Shown piece after piece: positions 1-9,230 of a stretch of DNA of 64,000 bases; position 1 is the first letter of the stretch, and each line of letters begins with the position of its first letter. Source of the DNA: Lineus longissimus (taxonomy: Eukaryota; Nemertea; Pilidiophora; Heteronemertea; Lineidae); the NCBI RefSeq assembly GCF_910592395.1, contig NC_088313.1, positions 11,878,937-11,942,936 on the forward strand, written 5' to 3'. The position numbers and the translations under genes were made by a program. Below the pieces are notes generated by a model, which was given only the letters and a program-made list of their open reading frames with translations, did no database searches and was not told the origin of the DNA.

Positions 1-1036
1 ATTATATGTCCCCTACATAACATAATATCAGCATTAATTAGGCGAAAGTTGTTTAAGTTAGGTGTAATTATGACAAGTGCTAATTGCGCGGAGTATACAT
101 GCTTCCCGAAATTGGTGGCTTGCATTGGAAGTAACTTTTACCCCCTTGTCCGTCATTAAAGGCATTCAAGTGTGTTGGTCAACCATGACTATCTCCTTTG
201 TCCCTCCACCATAAGGCCTAGTTTCCCCTTATGATATCACTATTTCGGACACTCAGCGCCCCATTTCTGGAAAGGTGTAGTAGGCCTTCGTTGGACCAAG
301 CTGTATGCAGTGCCTCTGTGGAAACGTGGCTACAATGACATTGATTTCAAGCTAAAAGCAAGACATTTTTGCGCCATAATATTTTCGTCAGTTTTGTCAG
401 CACTCCATGAAAGGTTAATGTCCGTGAAAGAGGAATGTCTTCTTTACTTTTCTAGCTCTCCATTTGTAGATTATGTAAAGAGAGTGTTCACAAATCCTCT
501 TTTTTTGTAAAATGAGACATTTCACTTCTATAATTGCTCACATATTCATGGTCACACAAACCCATTCATCATTCAGTCAAAGTTTGAACAAAATCAGCCC
601 AAAAAGGTTCCTTAGAATAAAGTTTGCAAGAATATAAAGCGTCCTGAGAACAAAATAACATTTTCAATCTTTGTGAAATTTTTGTTCATCAAAGTCACTG
701 TTTTCAAAAATTAACCATTCTTCCAGTTAGAGAAGTCACACTAAAGCTACACTAAACAATGATATTGCGTAAAAACCGGCGTTGTGTGTGAATAAATGGG
801 TGGTTATTAGAGTTTTTGTGCCCTTACTATCATGCACTTATACAGTGTCACATCAAAAGCAGCACAATTCTGTGTTTCAGGGCGCCGGTCGTCATTGAAC
901 TAAATCGCCCCGCAGTAAGTCGGCCATTTGTCCCGTGTGTTCGTCGTCCCGCTCGTGCCGTGCTGGAGAGCGGTCCTCAGCTAATTCGCCCCGCAGTAGG
1001 TCCGGTCCAGTGTGTAGTCATGAGTGTGTTTTGACG
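1..1036. other. No gene recognised
   Basis: Ordinary AT-rich intergenic or intronic sequence. Short ORFs here have no recognisable domain. Near 881-990 the phrase with TCGCCCCGCAGTARGTC occurs twice (about 903-921 and 982-1000); each copy looks like a weak splice donor, but no convincing exon can be built from them. Confidence 0.4.
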
Positions 1037-1215
1037 GTGTATTCCTGTTTCGCCTATTCCTGTTCCGCCTATTCCTGTTTCGCCTATTCCTGTTTCGCCT
1101 AATTCCTGTTTCGCCTAATTCCTGTTTCGCCTATTCCTGTTTCGCCTAATTCCTGTTTCGCCTATTCCTGTTTCGCCTAATTCCTGTTTAGCCTATTCCT
1201 GTTTCGCCTATTCAA
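1037..1215. repeat. Minisatellite, 15-16 bp unit
   Basis: Roughly eleven head-to-tail copies of CCTATTCCTGTTTCG, alternating with a 16-bp variant that has one extra A (CCTAATTCCTGTTTCG). One unit has a T-to-A change (GTTTAG). The array stops abruptly before TTCAAATGTTTTGC. The near-identity of units suggests recent slippage or unequal exchange. Confidence 0.9.
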
Positions 1216-1244
1216 ATGTTTTGCTAACCTCCCCACAGACGTAG

Positions 1245-1394
1245 GAATATGAACCGTCCCTTACTGACCGACTAAACCCGAGGAGAGCCACATATGTACG
1301 CATTGACGAACGCATGTTACGCCTCAAAGAACAATACGTCAATGGAGAGAGGGACATATCGAATTACGTTGATGCCATCAGTTACCTTGTCTGA
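1245..1394 (+). CDS. Possible 3'-terminal exon of a host gene
   Basis: After a pyrimidine-rich stretch (CTAACCTCCCCACAGACGTAG) the frame from 1245 stays open for 49 codons and ends with TGA at 1392-1394. The predicted peptide has a charged, helix-like composition (for example RIDERMLRLKEQYVNGERDI) and does not look like a transposon domain I know. An AATAAA signal follows at about 1559. No upstream partner exon was found, so this rests on the acceptor, composition and poly(A) signal only. It could equally be the remnant of a retroelement gag; function unknown. Confidence 0.3.
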   Translation, partial: EYEPSLTDRLNPRRATYVRIDERMLRLKEQYVNGERDISNYVDAISYLV

Positions 1395-1558
1395 CATAAT
1401 ATCATGATATGTATTTTCCACCTTGTTTGACTTTATATGTGCTGTACCTGCATGTATATCATGACATGGGTTTCACAGCTGATTTTGATCAAATAATTAT
1501 GAGAATGTACAATATTATGTATTTTTATCAAAAACTCATGAATTATTCAGTTTTCATA

Positions 1559-1564
1559 AAATAA
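1559..1564 (+). promoter_or_regulatory. Candidate poly(A) signal AATAAA
   Basis: AATAAA occurs in TTTTCATAAAATAAACGACTGC, about 165 bases after the TGA of the candidate terminal exon at 1245-1394. Spacing suits a short 3' UTR, but the surrounding DNA is AT-rich, so chance occurrence is likely too. Confidence 0.3.
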
Positions 1565-1594
1565 ACGACTGCTTTACTCTTATGGCAAGCGGAG

Positions 1595-2000
1595 TGTCCA
1601 GTAATTAAAAAAACCTAGTTTTATTCAAAAAAACTTGTTTTTTTACCTAATAAACTAAGTTTATTTGGTAAAAATAAAGGTTTTTTTAAAACAACCTTGT
1701 TTATTAACTAATAAACCGAGTTTCTTTAATAAAACCAAGTTTTTTACTTTCTTTCCTAATAAAGTAGGTTTTTTAACAGAAACTTACATTTTATGCTAAA
1801 AAACCTGGTTTATTACCTAAAAAACTTGGTTTTTTACAACATAATCGTATAAAATATAAGTTTCTGTACAGAAATGTCCATTTATTCAATAAAACAAGGT
1901 TTATTACCAAAACCACCTAGTTTATTTAAAAAAACTAAGTTTATTACTAATAAACCTAGTTTTTTAAAATAAACCTGGTTTATTAGAAAACTTACATTTT
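1595..2000. repeat. AT-rich degenerate repeat
   Basis: Around twenty irregularly spaced variants of AAACCTAGTTTATTA and its complement (AATAAACTAGGTTT-like) fill this stretch. Because both orientations are interleaved, the segment could fold into many short hairpins. It lies just upstream of the gypsy gag and might be a decayed satellite or part of an unrecognised LTR region. Confidence 0.6.
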
Positions 2001-2195
2001 TAAACCTCGATCCTACCTACATTGAGTTATCTGGGATGAGGTTAGGGTCTCACTAACTAGTTTACAGAGTGCAGTGTTTTGACTGGACATCATATTCTAA
2101 AGGCCTACCCAGTGTATTGCTGATACTGTGTGCTGTGTACTGTTTACTGTATATTACTGTGTATTACTGCGTATTGCTGTGTATATTGTATTGTG

Positions 2196-2681
2196 ATGGG
2201 AATACCACAAAGTATCGGGAGGGGGGCAACCCCAAGAAGCCTGTTCACTCCTGGTGGGAGTCACGTGGGGAGTAGTGGTGATAGTAGGTCAACTGAATCA
2301 TCAGTACCACAAGGTGGCGCTGGCCCCATGTCAGAATTTTTGTCGTCATCTACGAACTTGATGAAGACTCGGTTATCCACAGAGCTAGCAGGTTCATCGG
2401 CAAGTGTCGCTAGTAGCAGTAGGCAAGGGACCAACAGCAAAGCTAAGCTGCCAGCTCCCAAGCCATTCCGGATCAACCAGAATTTTCGGATCTGGCTGGA
2501 AAAGTCTGATACGTTTGCAACCTTAGCCAAAATTCCAACAGAAGAGCGACGAGAACAGATACTTTCATGTTTAGACCACTGTCTCATAATCAGCTTGTTC
2601 AGGCTAGCCCGGAATTGGGCATGGAAACAACTACAACAACGTTCAGGGCTTCTAAGATGGCTTCTTGTATTTCGTGATTAA
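2196..2681 (+). pseudogene. gag: Gypsy gag, N-terminal part
   Basis: The reading frame from ATG 2196 begins MGIPQSIGRG and runs through a Ser/Thr-rich region to PKPFRINQNFRIWLEKSD, a typical start of a gypsy capsid domain. Near 2575 the frame shifts: the expected capsid-like continuation SHNQLVQASPELGMETT is in the next frame. The coding sequence then meets the 2684-4716 insertion, and the capsid resumes downstream at about 4813. Gag would form the virus-like particle around the element RNA. Broken by frameshift and insertion. Confidence 0.7.
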
Positions 2682-2682
2682 T

Positions 2683-3662
2683 AAGCCCCCCTTTAGGAGG
2701 GGCTCTTAAGATACACGTGTGTGTGGGAGTATATACTGATTTGATGAGAAATAAAGAGAGTAACTATTGTATATCCTACAAACAATTTTTTTTGGTATAT
2801 TTCTGAATTAACTCCGTTGAGTTTACCGATTTCTCCGCGATCTTCCGGTGGTGGTTGCTATCCCATTTGTTGAAATTAATTTAAATTAATTTAAATCTTC
2901 ATGGGAATTCGCTACATCATATGCCTAAGAAATTGGCCAATTATATTAATATTTTTATTAGAGAAATATCCGTCCTAAATAATGACAGAAAAGGGTGGTT
3001 TATTTCAATTTTGTGTCGACATGATCGAGGTCACGTGACATAAAAACAAAACAATCGTACACACCCGTCCAAAAAAGGCACTTTAAGAAAGACAAATACG
3101 TTTTTCCAGCTTAAAACCACACTGACGACTAAGTTATATTGGTCTTCTGCCCAAATCTGAAGTATCAAAATGAATCACAAACTAGAACTAGCTCTATTTA
3201 GCAAAAGTTGCGTGAAAAATTCGGGTGAGCGACATTCTGCACCCTAGCGGCCAATAATTAAACTACTTTCAGCCGTCTGCTCCGGTCTCGTTAGGGAGTT
3301 TTTACCAAATGTACGCGATGATGACGTGCCCCATTAACAGGACGTAACATCTATTTTAAAATGCGTTTCCAAAGTGAATGCATGAGGACAACCTATTTGT
3401 GTCGTATATCACTGGAAACGCCCGATTCCCGTGAATAAGGACAATCACAATGTATTACATTACCAAAACAAAAATGTGTCGGAAGGAACTATATGGATGG
3501 TCCCATCGCACCCCCCCCCCTCCAGCAGTATGACACAGAAGGGCTAGTTGACTGTCCACCGGGGGGGGTTTGGGGGAGCTTCCCCCCAACGCACTGGTAA
3601 AAACCTATGTCGACGGAGGGGGGTTTGGGGGGTGTCCCCCCATTGTAACAGCTGTAGTTGTT
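2683..3662. repeat. Tandem unit copy 1 (about 980 bp)
   Basis: Nearly identical to 3663-4642. Both start AAGCCCCCCTTTAGGAGGGG and end in a G-rich block followed by CCATTGTAAC and TGTAGTTGTT. The first 110 bases contain AATAAAGAGAG and resemble a short LTR, but a duplicated 980-bp unit inside shared 14-bp TIRs fits a DNA element better. Only a few substitutions and small indels separate the copies, so the duplication is fairly young. Confidence 0.85.
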
Positions 3663-4716
3663 AAGCCCCCCTTTAGGAGGGGCTCTTAAGATACACGTGC
3701 GTGCGGGAGTAGCTAATGTAAATGAATGATGAGAAATAAAGAGAGATTGTATATCCTACGAACAATTTTTTTTGGTATTTTTTTGAATTAACTCCGTTGA
3801 GTTTACCGATTTCTCCGCGATCTTCCGGTGGTGGTTGCTATCCCATTGGTTGAAATTAATTTAAATTAATTTAAATCTTCATGGGAATTCGCTACATCAT
3901 ATGCCTAAGAAATTGGCCAATTATATTAATATTTTTATCAGAGAAATATCCGTCCTAAATAATGACAGAAAAGGGTGGTTTATTTCAATTTTGTGTCGAC
4001 ATGATCGAGGTCACGTGACATAAAAACAAAACAATCGCACACACCCGTCCAAAAAAGGCACTTTAAGAAAAACAAATACGTTTTTCCAGCTTAAAACCAC
4101 ACTGACGACTAAGTTATATTGGTCTACTGCCCAAATCTGAAGTATCAAATTGAATCACAAACTAGAACTAGCTCTATTTAGCTATAGTTGTGTGAAAAAT
4201 TCGGGTGAGCGACGTACATTCTGTACCCTAGCGGCCAATAAATAAACTACTTTCAGCCGTCTGCTCCGGTCTCGTTGGGGAGTTTTTCCCAAATGTACGC
4301 GATGATGACGTGCCCCATTAACAGGACGTAACATCTATTTTAAAATGCGTTTCGAAAGTGAATGCATGAGGACAACCCATTTGTGTCGTATATCACTGGA
4401 AACGCCCGATTCCCGTGAATAAGGTCAATCACAATGTATTACATTACCAAAGCAAAAATGTGTCGGAAGGAACTATATGGATGGTCCCATCGCACCCCCC
4501 CCCCCTCCAGCAGTATGACACAGAAGGGCTAGTTGACTGTCCACCGGGGGGGGTTTGGGGGGAGCTTCCCCCCAACGCACTGGTAAAAACCTATGTCGAC
4601 GGAGGGGGGTTTGGGGGGGGTGTCCCCCCATTGTAACTGCTGTAGTTGTTAGAGCTTGCACTTAACATATGCTCGTAGGGGGGTTCGGGGGAGCTCCCCC
4701 GACCTAAAGGGGGGCT
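2684..4716. mobile_element. Non-autonomous TIR element with internal tandem duplication
   Basis: The left end AGCCCCCCTTTAGG (2684) is the inverted complement of the right end CCTAAAGGGGGGCT (ending 4716), a 14-bp TIR. Inside are two head-to-tail copies of a roughly 980-bp unit and a short terminal segment. No transposase ORF is visible; short ORFs around the G/C runs are not convincing. It interrupts gypsy gag. A target-site duplication is not obvious, so the superfamily is unassigned. G-run blocks (GGGGGGTTTGGGGGG) near each unit end could form G-quadruplexes. Confidence 0.7.
3663..4642. repeat. Tandem unit copy 2 (about 980 bp)
   Basis: Second copy of the unit described at 2683-3662. It continues into a unique terminal segment (4649-4716) that carries the right TIR instead of starting a third unit. 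Differences from copy 1 include a few added bases near 4214 and longer G runs near 4550 and 4612. Confidence 0.85.
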
Positions 4717-4812
4717 CACTAAGTTCTTGACTTTACATATTATTAAATTGATGTTGCATAAATCCGTGGTTTTAAAGAATACATTACCCCATCCTGAAAC
4801 AACCACCAGGCC

Positions 4813-5226
4813 TACATTGCTGTGAACAACTTGAATTTAGATGAAAGCCTGTCATATGATGGTTTCTGTGCCGAAGTGACAAAGAGATTTCACAGTACAA
4901 CTCGAGAAGATCACAAGTTGCAGTTACGACCTGGTGTAGAGCGTGCATCAGAAACATATGAATCATTTTCGAATGCATTACAAGAACTGGCGTTGAATGC
5001 CAATCCGGATAGCGGCTTTGAGTTACAAACAGAAATGGCCCTTGACCAGTTCCTGATTGGAGTAAAAGCGGTTGATGCAGTGAAGCAGCAGCTTCTAATG
5101 AGCTCTCCTAAGAGCTTGAGTGAAGCTATTCATAAAGCCAGACGGTTGGAGGCAGCACAGTTGGTCCTGAGACAAGGGTTACTGAGGCAAATAAGCAAGA
5201 CCAGACAAGGCCTAAGCCCAAGGTAG
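4813..5226 (+). pseudogene. gag: Gypsy gag, capsid C-terminal part
   Basis: The frame around 4822 reads through a capsid-like region: an LSYDGFCAEVTKRFHS segment, then ERASETYESFSNALQELAL, then LDQFLIGVKAVDAVKQQLL and a KARRLEAAQ helix. This spacing (an arginine-rich loop, a YxxFxxxLxxLA helix, then FxxGL) is typical of gypsy capsids. It is the continuation of 2196-2681 after the TIR insertion. The frame ends at 5226 with a frameshift before the nucleocapsid part. Confidence 0.75.
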
Positions 5227-5234
5227 CAAGTGCT

Positions 5235-5823
5235 ATGCCAAAAGAGGACACTAAGGAAACATCAAGTGCGTCTGACATGGCCAAGGTTCTTGAGCATTTG
5301 ACTAAAATGGACGCAAGGATTAAGACCATGGAACATGTCAACCAACATCCATCAAGAGGTAATAGAGGAGGAGGAACTGTAAGCAATGTGGTGGCCCTGC
5401 TCTCCTGGCTCGTAATTGCCCGGCAGTAGAATGGTATTCACATCAGAAGGGTCACATTGCCAAACATTGTCCCAAGTCGGGAAACGCGAAGGAGGGATTG
5501 TCGAGGGGCAGCACAATCCCCAACCAGCAATAGAAGCCCCACATGCAGGAATAGTTGTCCAGGAAGAAGTGATGATTAGCAAGCCTGTACTAAAATCAGA
5601 GATAAACCCTAATTCGAAAGAGTTTATACCAATATCAAAGCAACCCGTTTCAATTGGGAGTGTTCAATTGACAAACAGCAGTCTTTATCTAAGTGGGAAG
5701 GTACTAGATGGGATACACACACCAATCCTTTTGGATACAGGGGTTGCTCGCACTCTTGTCTGCTTGGAAGTGACGTTTTCACTAAACATCAATGTGCCAT
5801 TCGCTATGACAATGCCACTTTGA
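5235..5823 (+). pseudogene. Gypsy nucleocapsid remnant and aspartic protease
   Basis: Between 5380 and 5480 the frames show cysteine/histidine-rich pieces, including QKGHIAKHCPKSGN, a degenerate CCHC zinc knuckle that would bind element RNA. From 5416 to 5823 the frame carries the retroviral-type aspartic protease with active site LLDTG at about 5729-5743, preceded by GKVLDGIHTPI. A frameshift follows soon after the active site. The protease would process Gag-Pol. The downstream linker (ending IVPGKLL at 5940) is cut by the Harbinger insertion. Confidence 0.7.
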
Positions 5824-6185
5824 AAGTTAGTGATCCATTGCGTCGCCAGATGGAGGAGCCTAAACTTTGCCGCGTCATTCTTGGGGAAATCTGTTAACAT
5901 ACCAGCCCAGATTGAAATGATTGTACCTGGAAAGCTGTTACGGTGCGGCTCCACATGACAGTAAACTGTCGACAGTAATTGAAAAACTGTCGACAGAAAA
6001 CTATCCATAGCCCTTCCACTATGAAGAAAAAATCGCAGATAGTCACTGTCTGCGAGCTCTGGAAACGAGCGAGATAGTTTCTATCGAAAGCAACTGTCGT
6101 AAGGGCCATCCACGTACGGTGGTTTTGTATGATAGTTTCTGTCTGACAGCCGTATTTACCTTCCACGTGGCTGTCTTCATTCAGC

Positions 6186-6510
6186 ATGTTGCCAGCAAGA
6201 AGGAAACAAGTCGCCGCGGCGATTGTGGTTTACATGACACTGCGTGAGCGGAGGCAAAAGAGGAGGCACAAGCTTTGGGTACATGAATGGTTTCTTAGAA
6301 GGGAGCAACACGGTGCATACCACTGCCTCCTACGGGAGCTGAGATTGGAAGATTCGAGTCGTCTCAACAATTTTCTGAGACTCTCCGCAGTTGACTTCGA
6401 GGAGCTTGCAGTGCTTGTTGGACCCAGGATCCACAAACAGGACACGTGTATGCGGCCTGCAATTCCGGTGAGGGAGCGCCTTGCCGTGACTTTGCGCTTT
6501 CTGGCAACTG
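6186..6510 (+). CDS. Harbinger nuclease, exon 1
   Basis: ATG 6186 opens 108 codons plus one base before a strong donor (ACTG/GTGAGT at 6511). The peptide has the usual N-terminal features of HARBI1-type nucleases: an Ala/Arg-rich start, RRQKRRHKLWVHEWFLRRE, then LRLEDSSRLNNFLRLS and ending RLAVTLRFLATG. Downstream stop codons in the same frame lie inside the intron. It joins exon 2 in phase 1 at 7233. The full spliced transposase would be about 422 residues, with no stop or frameshift seen. Confidence 0.85.
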
Positions 6511-6679
6511 GTGAGTATGCTTATTTCCCCACTATCTCATGAATAGAGCACGTACATGAGGTACTGCACTGAGGGATTTCAGCAGAAGAAATAGGTAAAA
6601 AGGTGATAACTTTCCAAATATTGCTTTATTTCACGGTTTATTTCCCAATAAACAAACCAGACACAGTTCCACTGACATA

Positions 6680-7190
6680 ACTGAAATTCAATGAATAACC
6701 GGTAATATGAAGTTCCATTTATGTCATTATTTTATTCACTTCTGTCACATCAGATGTTATAAAACATCTCGGATAAATTTTATAAACATCTGGGCTGGGT
6801 TGTACAAACAACGTTAGCAGATAACATGGCGTTAACACAGATTGGCGTTATATTTCCGAGACCAACCATGGCAAAACTGGAAGTAACAACTGAATTGACT
6901 TTTGCAGGATGTAACCCCTGCTATCGAAGTTCTTGATGGCAGATTAAAATTTGGTATCAATCCTTCAAGTGAGACAGGACTAGTGTGAGAAAGATATACG
7001 TCAGTTTGGCTTAACGCCACGTTATCTGTTAACGTTGTTTGAACAACTGGCCCCTGAATGTTAAATAATTAATTTTGTCTTGGTGATTTAAAATTACCAG
7101 TGAGATGTTTTAAAAACATATGATATTTGATAAACATCTGATGTGATATAAATCGAATAATTATGACATGAAGAACTTCATAAATGAAGG
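6680..7190. repeat. Imperfect foldback in intron 1 of the Harbinger nuclease
   Basis: The stretch with ATGTCATTATTTTATTC...CACATCAGATGTTTAT near 6715-6790 recurs in inverted orientation near 7080-7190 (GATAAACATCTGATGTGATATAAATCGAATAATTATGACAT). A second, inner inverted repeat lies at 6790-7054 (separate entry), so one hairpin element may sit within another. A related fragment follows near 7408-7510. Confidence 0.6.
6790..7054. mobile_element. MITE with about 45-bp imperfect TIRs
   Basis: The left end GGGTTGTACAAACAACGTTAGC and the right end (read in complement) GGGCCAGTTGTTCAAACAACG share the words TTGT-CAAACAACGTTA, CAGATAAC and TGGCGTTAA in the same order. Length is about 265 bp with no coding capacity. 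It lies inside intron 1 of the Harbinger nuclease. Confidence 0.65.
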
Positions 7191-7232
7191 CCATGTAAAT
7201 TCTTAAACTTTCCTTTTTATTTCTAAATTCAG

Positions 7233-7348
7233 GCGATTCATTCGTCAGCCTGATGTATCTCTTCCGTATATCTGCCGTAACGATATCCCGTATTGTGTCT
7301 GAAGTGTGCAAAGCCATTTACGAGGCACTCAAGGAGGAATTCCTGAAG
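7233..7348 (+). CDS. Harbinger nuclease, exon 2 (GC donor)
   Basis: Acceptor TTTCTAAATTCAG precedes 7233. In phase 1 the exon reads GDSFVSLMYLFRISAVTISR and on to EALKEEFLK, the helix-turn-helix-like segment that precedes the catalytic core in PIF-Harbinger nucleases. The 3' boundary is CTGAAG/GCAAGT, so the intron would start with GC rather than GT. Splicing to 13040 keeps phase 0 and gives the usual family junction (LK followed by a proline and a Trp-containing helix). Confidence 0.75.
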
Positions 7349-7639
7349 GCAAGTCGGTACCACTGAATCGTATGACCGGCGGCCACGGCAGTGTTCTCTG
7401 GAGTTGAATTCATGTCATAATTATTTGATTTATATCAAATCAGATCAGATGTTTGATAACTCTTTTCGGTGAGATGATTATTAAATATCCGACAGATAAT
7501 TTTAAAATATCGCCCACATTTTGTTTGAATTCCCAGGGAATATGAAAGCACGGTTGCGATTTCCGGCCGCCGCGTCCGCCGCACTGAATTCCAGACTATA
7601 ACTCAAGAACCCCTTGCTCGGCTGACTTGAAATTTTTAG

Positions 7640-8455
7640 GGGGTGTAGGCCTAGTGTGTCAAAGGGTCCCTATTGTTTTTTGGCGCGTTCCAAAATCCAA
7701 TATGGCCGCCAGCCGCCATCTTAGATTTTCGCATTCCGCTCGTTTACTAGAGAACCGGAGGTCCAACAGTCTTCAAACTTTTGTGGTGTGATGGTCTATG
7801 GTAGGGGAGGTTCCCTATCGATTTTGGGCCCGACCCAAAATCAAATATGGCCACCAGGTCCCCGACTTGGTGATTTGTATTCCGTCCCGTAAATTAAGAA
7901 CCGAGTGAGTGACAGACCTGAAACTTATGTGGTGTTATTACCTAGTGTAGGGGAGGTTCCCTATCCATTTTGGGCCCGATCTGAAATCCAAGATGGCTGC
8001 CAGGCCCGACTTGGTTTTTCGCATTCCGACCTGTAACTCAAGAACCAAGTGAGTGACAGACCTGAAACTTATGTGGTGTGATGAGGTTGTGTAGGGGAGG
8101 TTCCCTGTCGATTTTGGGCCTGACCCAAAATTCAATATGGCTGCCAGCAGCCAACTTAGATTTTGGTATTCCGATTGTTAACTGAAGAACTAGAGGTTTG
8201 ACACACTTCAAACTTTTGTGGTGCAATGGTCATTCAGGGGATGCTCTCTATCAATTTTGGGCGTGTTCCAAAATCCAATATGGCTGCCAGCAGCCAACTT
8301 AGATTTCGGTATTCCGATTGTTAACTGAAGAACTAGAGGTTTGACACACATCAAACTTTTGTGGTGTAATGGTCTTCAGTAGGGGAGTTTCTCTATCGAT
8401 TGTGGGCGCATTCCAGAATCCAAAATGGCCTCCAGCCGCCATCTTAGATTTTTGC
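7640..8455. repeat. Satellite-like tandem repeat, about 125-bp unit
   Basis: About seven diverged units, each with CCAAAATCCAATATGGC(C/T)GCCAG, then an AGATTTT-GTATTCCG block, then TAACT-AAGAACC-AGTG, then AAACTT(A/T)TGTGGTG and GTAGGGGAGGTTCCCTATCGATTT. Divergence between neighbours is high, so the array is old. It sits in intron 2 of the Harbinger nuclease. Confidence 0.85.
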
Positions 8456-8459
8456 TGAG

Positions 8460-8790
8460 ATGAGATAAGATAAGAGATGAGATAAATAGCCACGCAGTTG
8501 CTATTCATTGATATCCGAGCATTGGATATTCTGTGACAGACATCAGGAGATGAGATAAATAGCTGGGCAATTCCTATTCATTGATATCCGAGCATTGGAT
8601 ATTCTGTGACTGACACCAGGAGAAGGGATAAATAGCCTGACAGTTGTTATTCATTAGCATGTAAGCAATGGATATTCTGTGACTGATTCTAGCAGATTGC
8701 ACTAGCTACCCGGCAGTGACTAGTCTTTAACTTCCTGGGTACCAGATATTCTGTGACTGATTCCAGGCGATCGCATAATTGATGCTGTTC
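8460..8790. repeat. Short tandem repeat, about 75-bp unit
   Basis: Four diverged copies of a unit with GAGATAAATAGCC...GTTGCTATTCATTGATATCCGAGCATTGGATATTCTGTGACTGA. The copies start near 8470, 8552, 8626 and 8700 and decay progressively to the right. It directly follows the 125-bp array. Confidence 0.8.
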
Positions 8791-9059
8791 CAGTAACAGG
8801 GTCAACAGCTTGCCCACTGATCTTCTGTGTAAATTGCTAGCAGGCAATCGCCTTGGAAACGGCAAAAACTTAAAAGATCAAGGAGATGACAACGGCGAAA
8901 ATAGTATAGACCACGCTTCACCTCTGTAGTGAGTAAATGGGAAAACCAACCTCTGCTGTTCACGTGCATGTCTATTGTCAGACCAACTAGCCCAGTCAAC
9001 AGCCATATTATTGTGGATGTTATTTGAGAGCCTCCACAAAATTTCATAAACAGCCACAG

Positions 9060-9230
9060 AGAAGATATTATCGTATTTATGCGCTTATAAGCGCACTGCG
9101 CTTATATTCGAGGTGCGCTTATAGCCACAATTTCATATTTATAGGCTAAATAACGCGCGCAATGAACATATTAACACACCGAACACACCAGAGCGGGGGC
9201 ATACATTCGCAATTTGCCCCAATTGCGTTA
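9060..9230. other. Short palindromic spacer
   Basis: Contains GCGCTTATAAGCGC and several inverted copies of TGCGCTTATA (9079-9130), able to form a small cruciform. It lies between the 75-bp repeats and the left end of the Tigger-like element. No gene. Confidence 0.5.

Noticed and set aside
816-1034. 72-codon ORF with donor-like CGCAGTAAGTC
   Set aside because: The CGCCCCGCAGTA phrase is a local duplication, and no phase-consistent partner exon was found.
2261-2587. 108-codon minus-strand ORF
   Set aside because: It is the antisense of the gypsy gag N-terminus, which has recognisable capsid wording on the plus strand.
2683-2800. LTR-like start (poly(A)-like AATAAAGAGAG) at each 980-bp unit
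   Set aside because: The units lie inside shared 14-bp TIRs and interrupt gag. No primer-binding site or polypurine tract pairs with them, so an LTR reading is less likely than a DNA element.
4415-4806. Small glycine/proline-rich ORFs over the G and C runs
   Set aside because: They arise from homopolymer-rich DNA in three frames at once and have no conserved wording.
7640-8455. Regularly spaced repeats as a possible CRISPR-like array
   Set aside because: Units are long, diverged, contiguous and without spacers, in a eukaryotic transposon intron; a satellite-like array.
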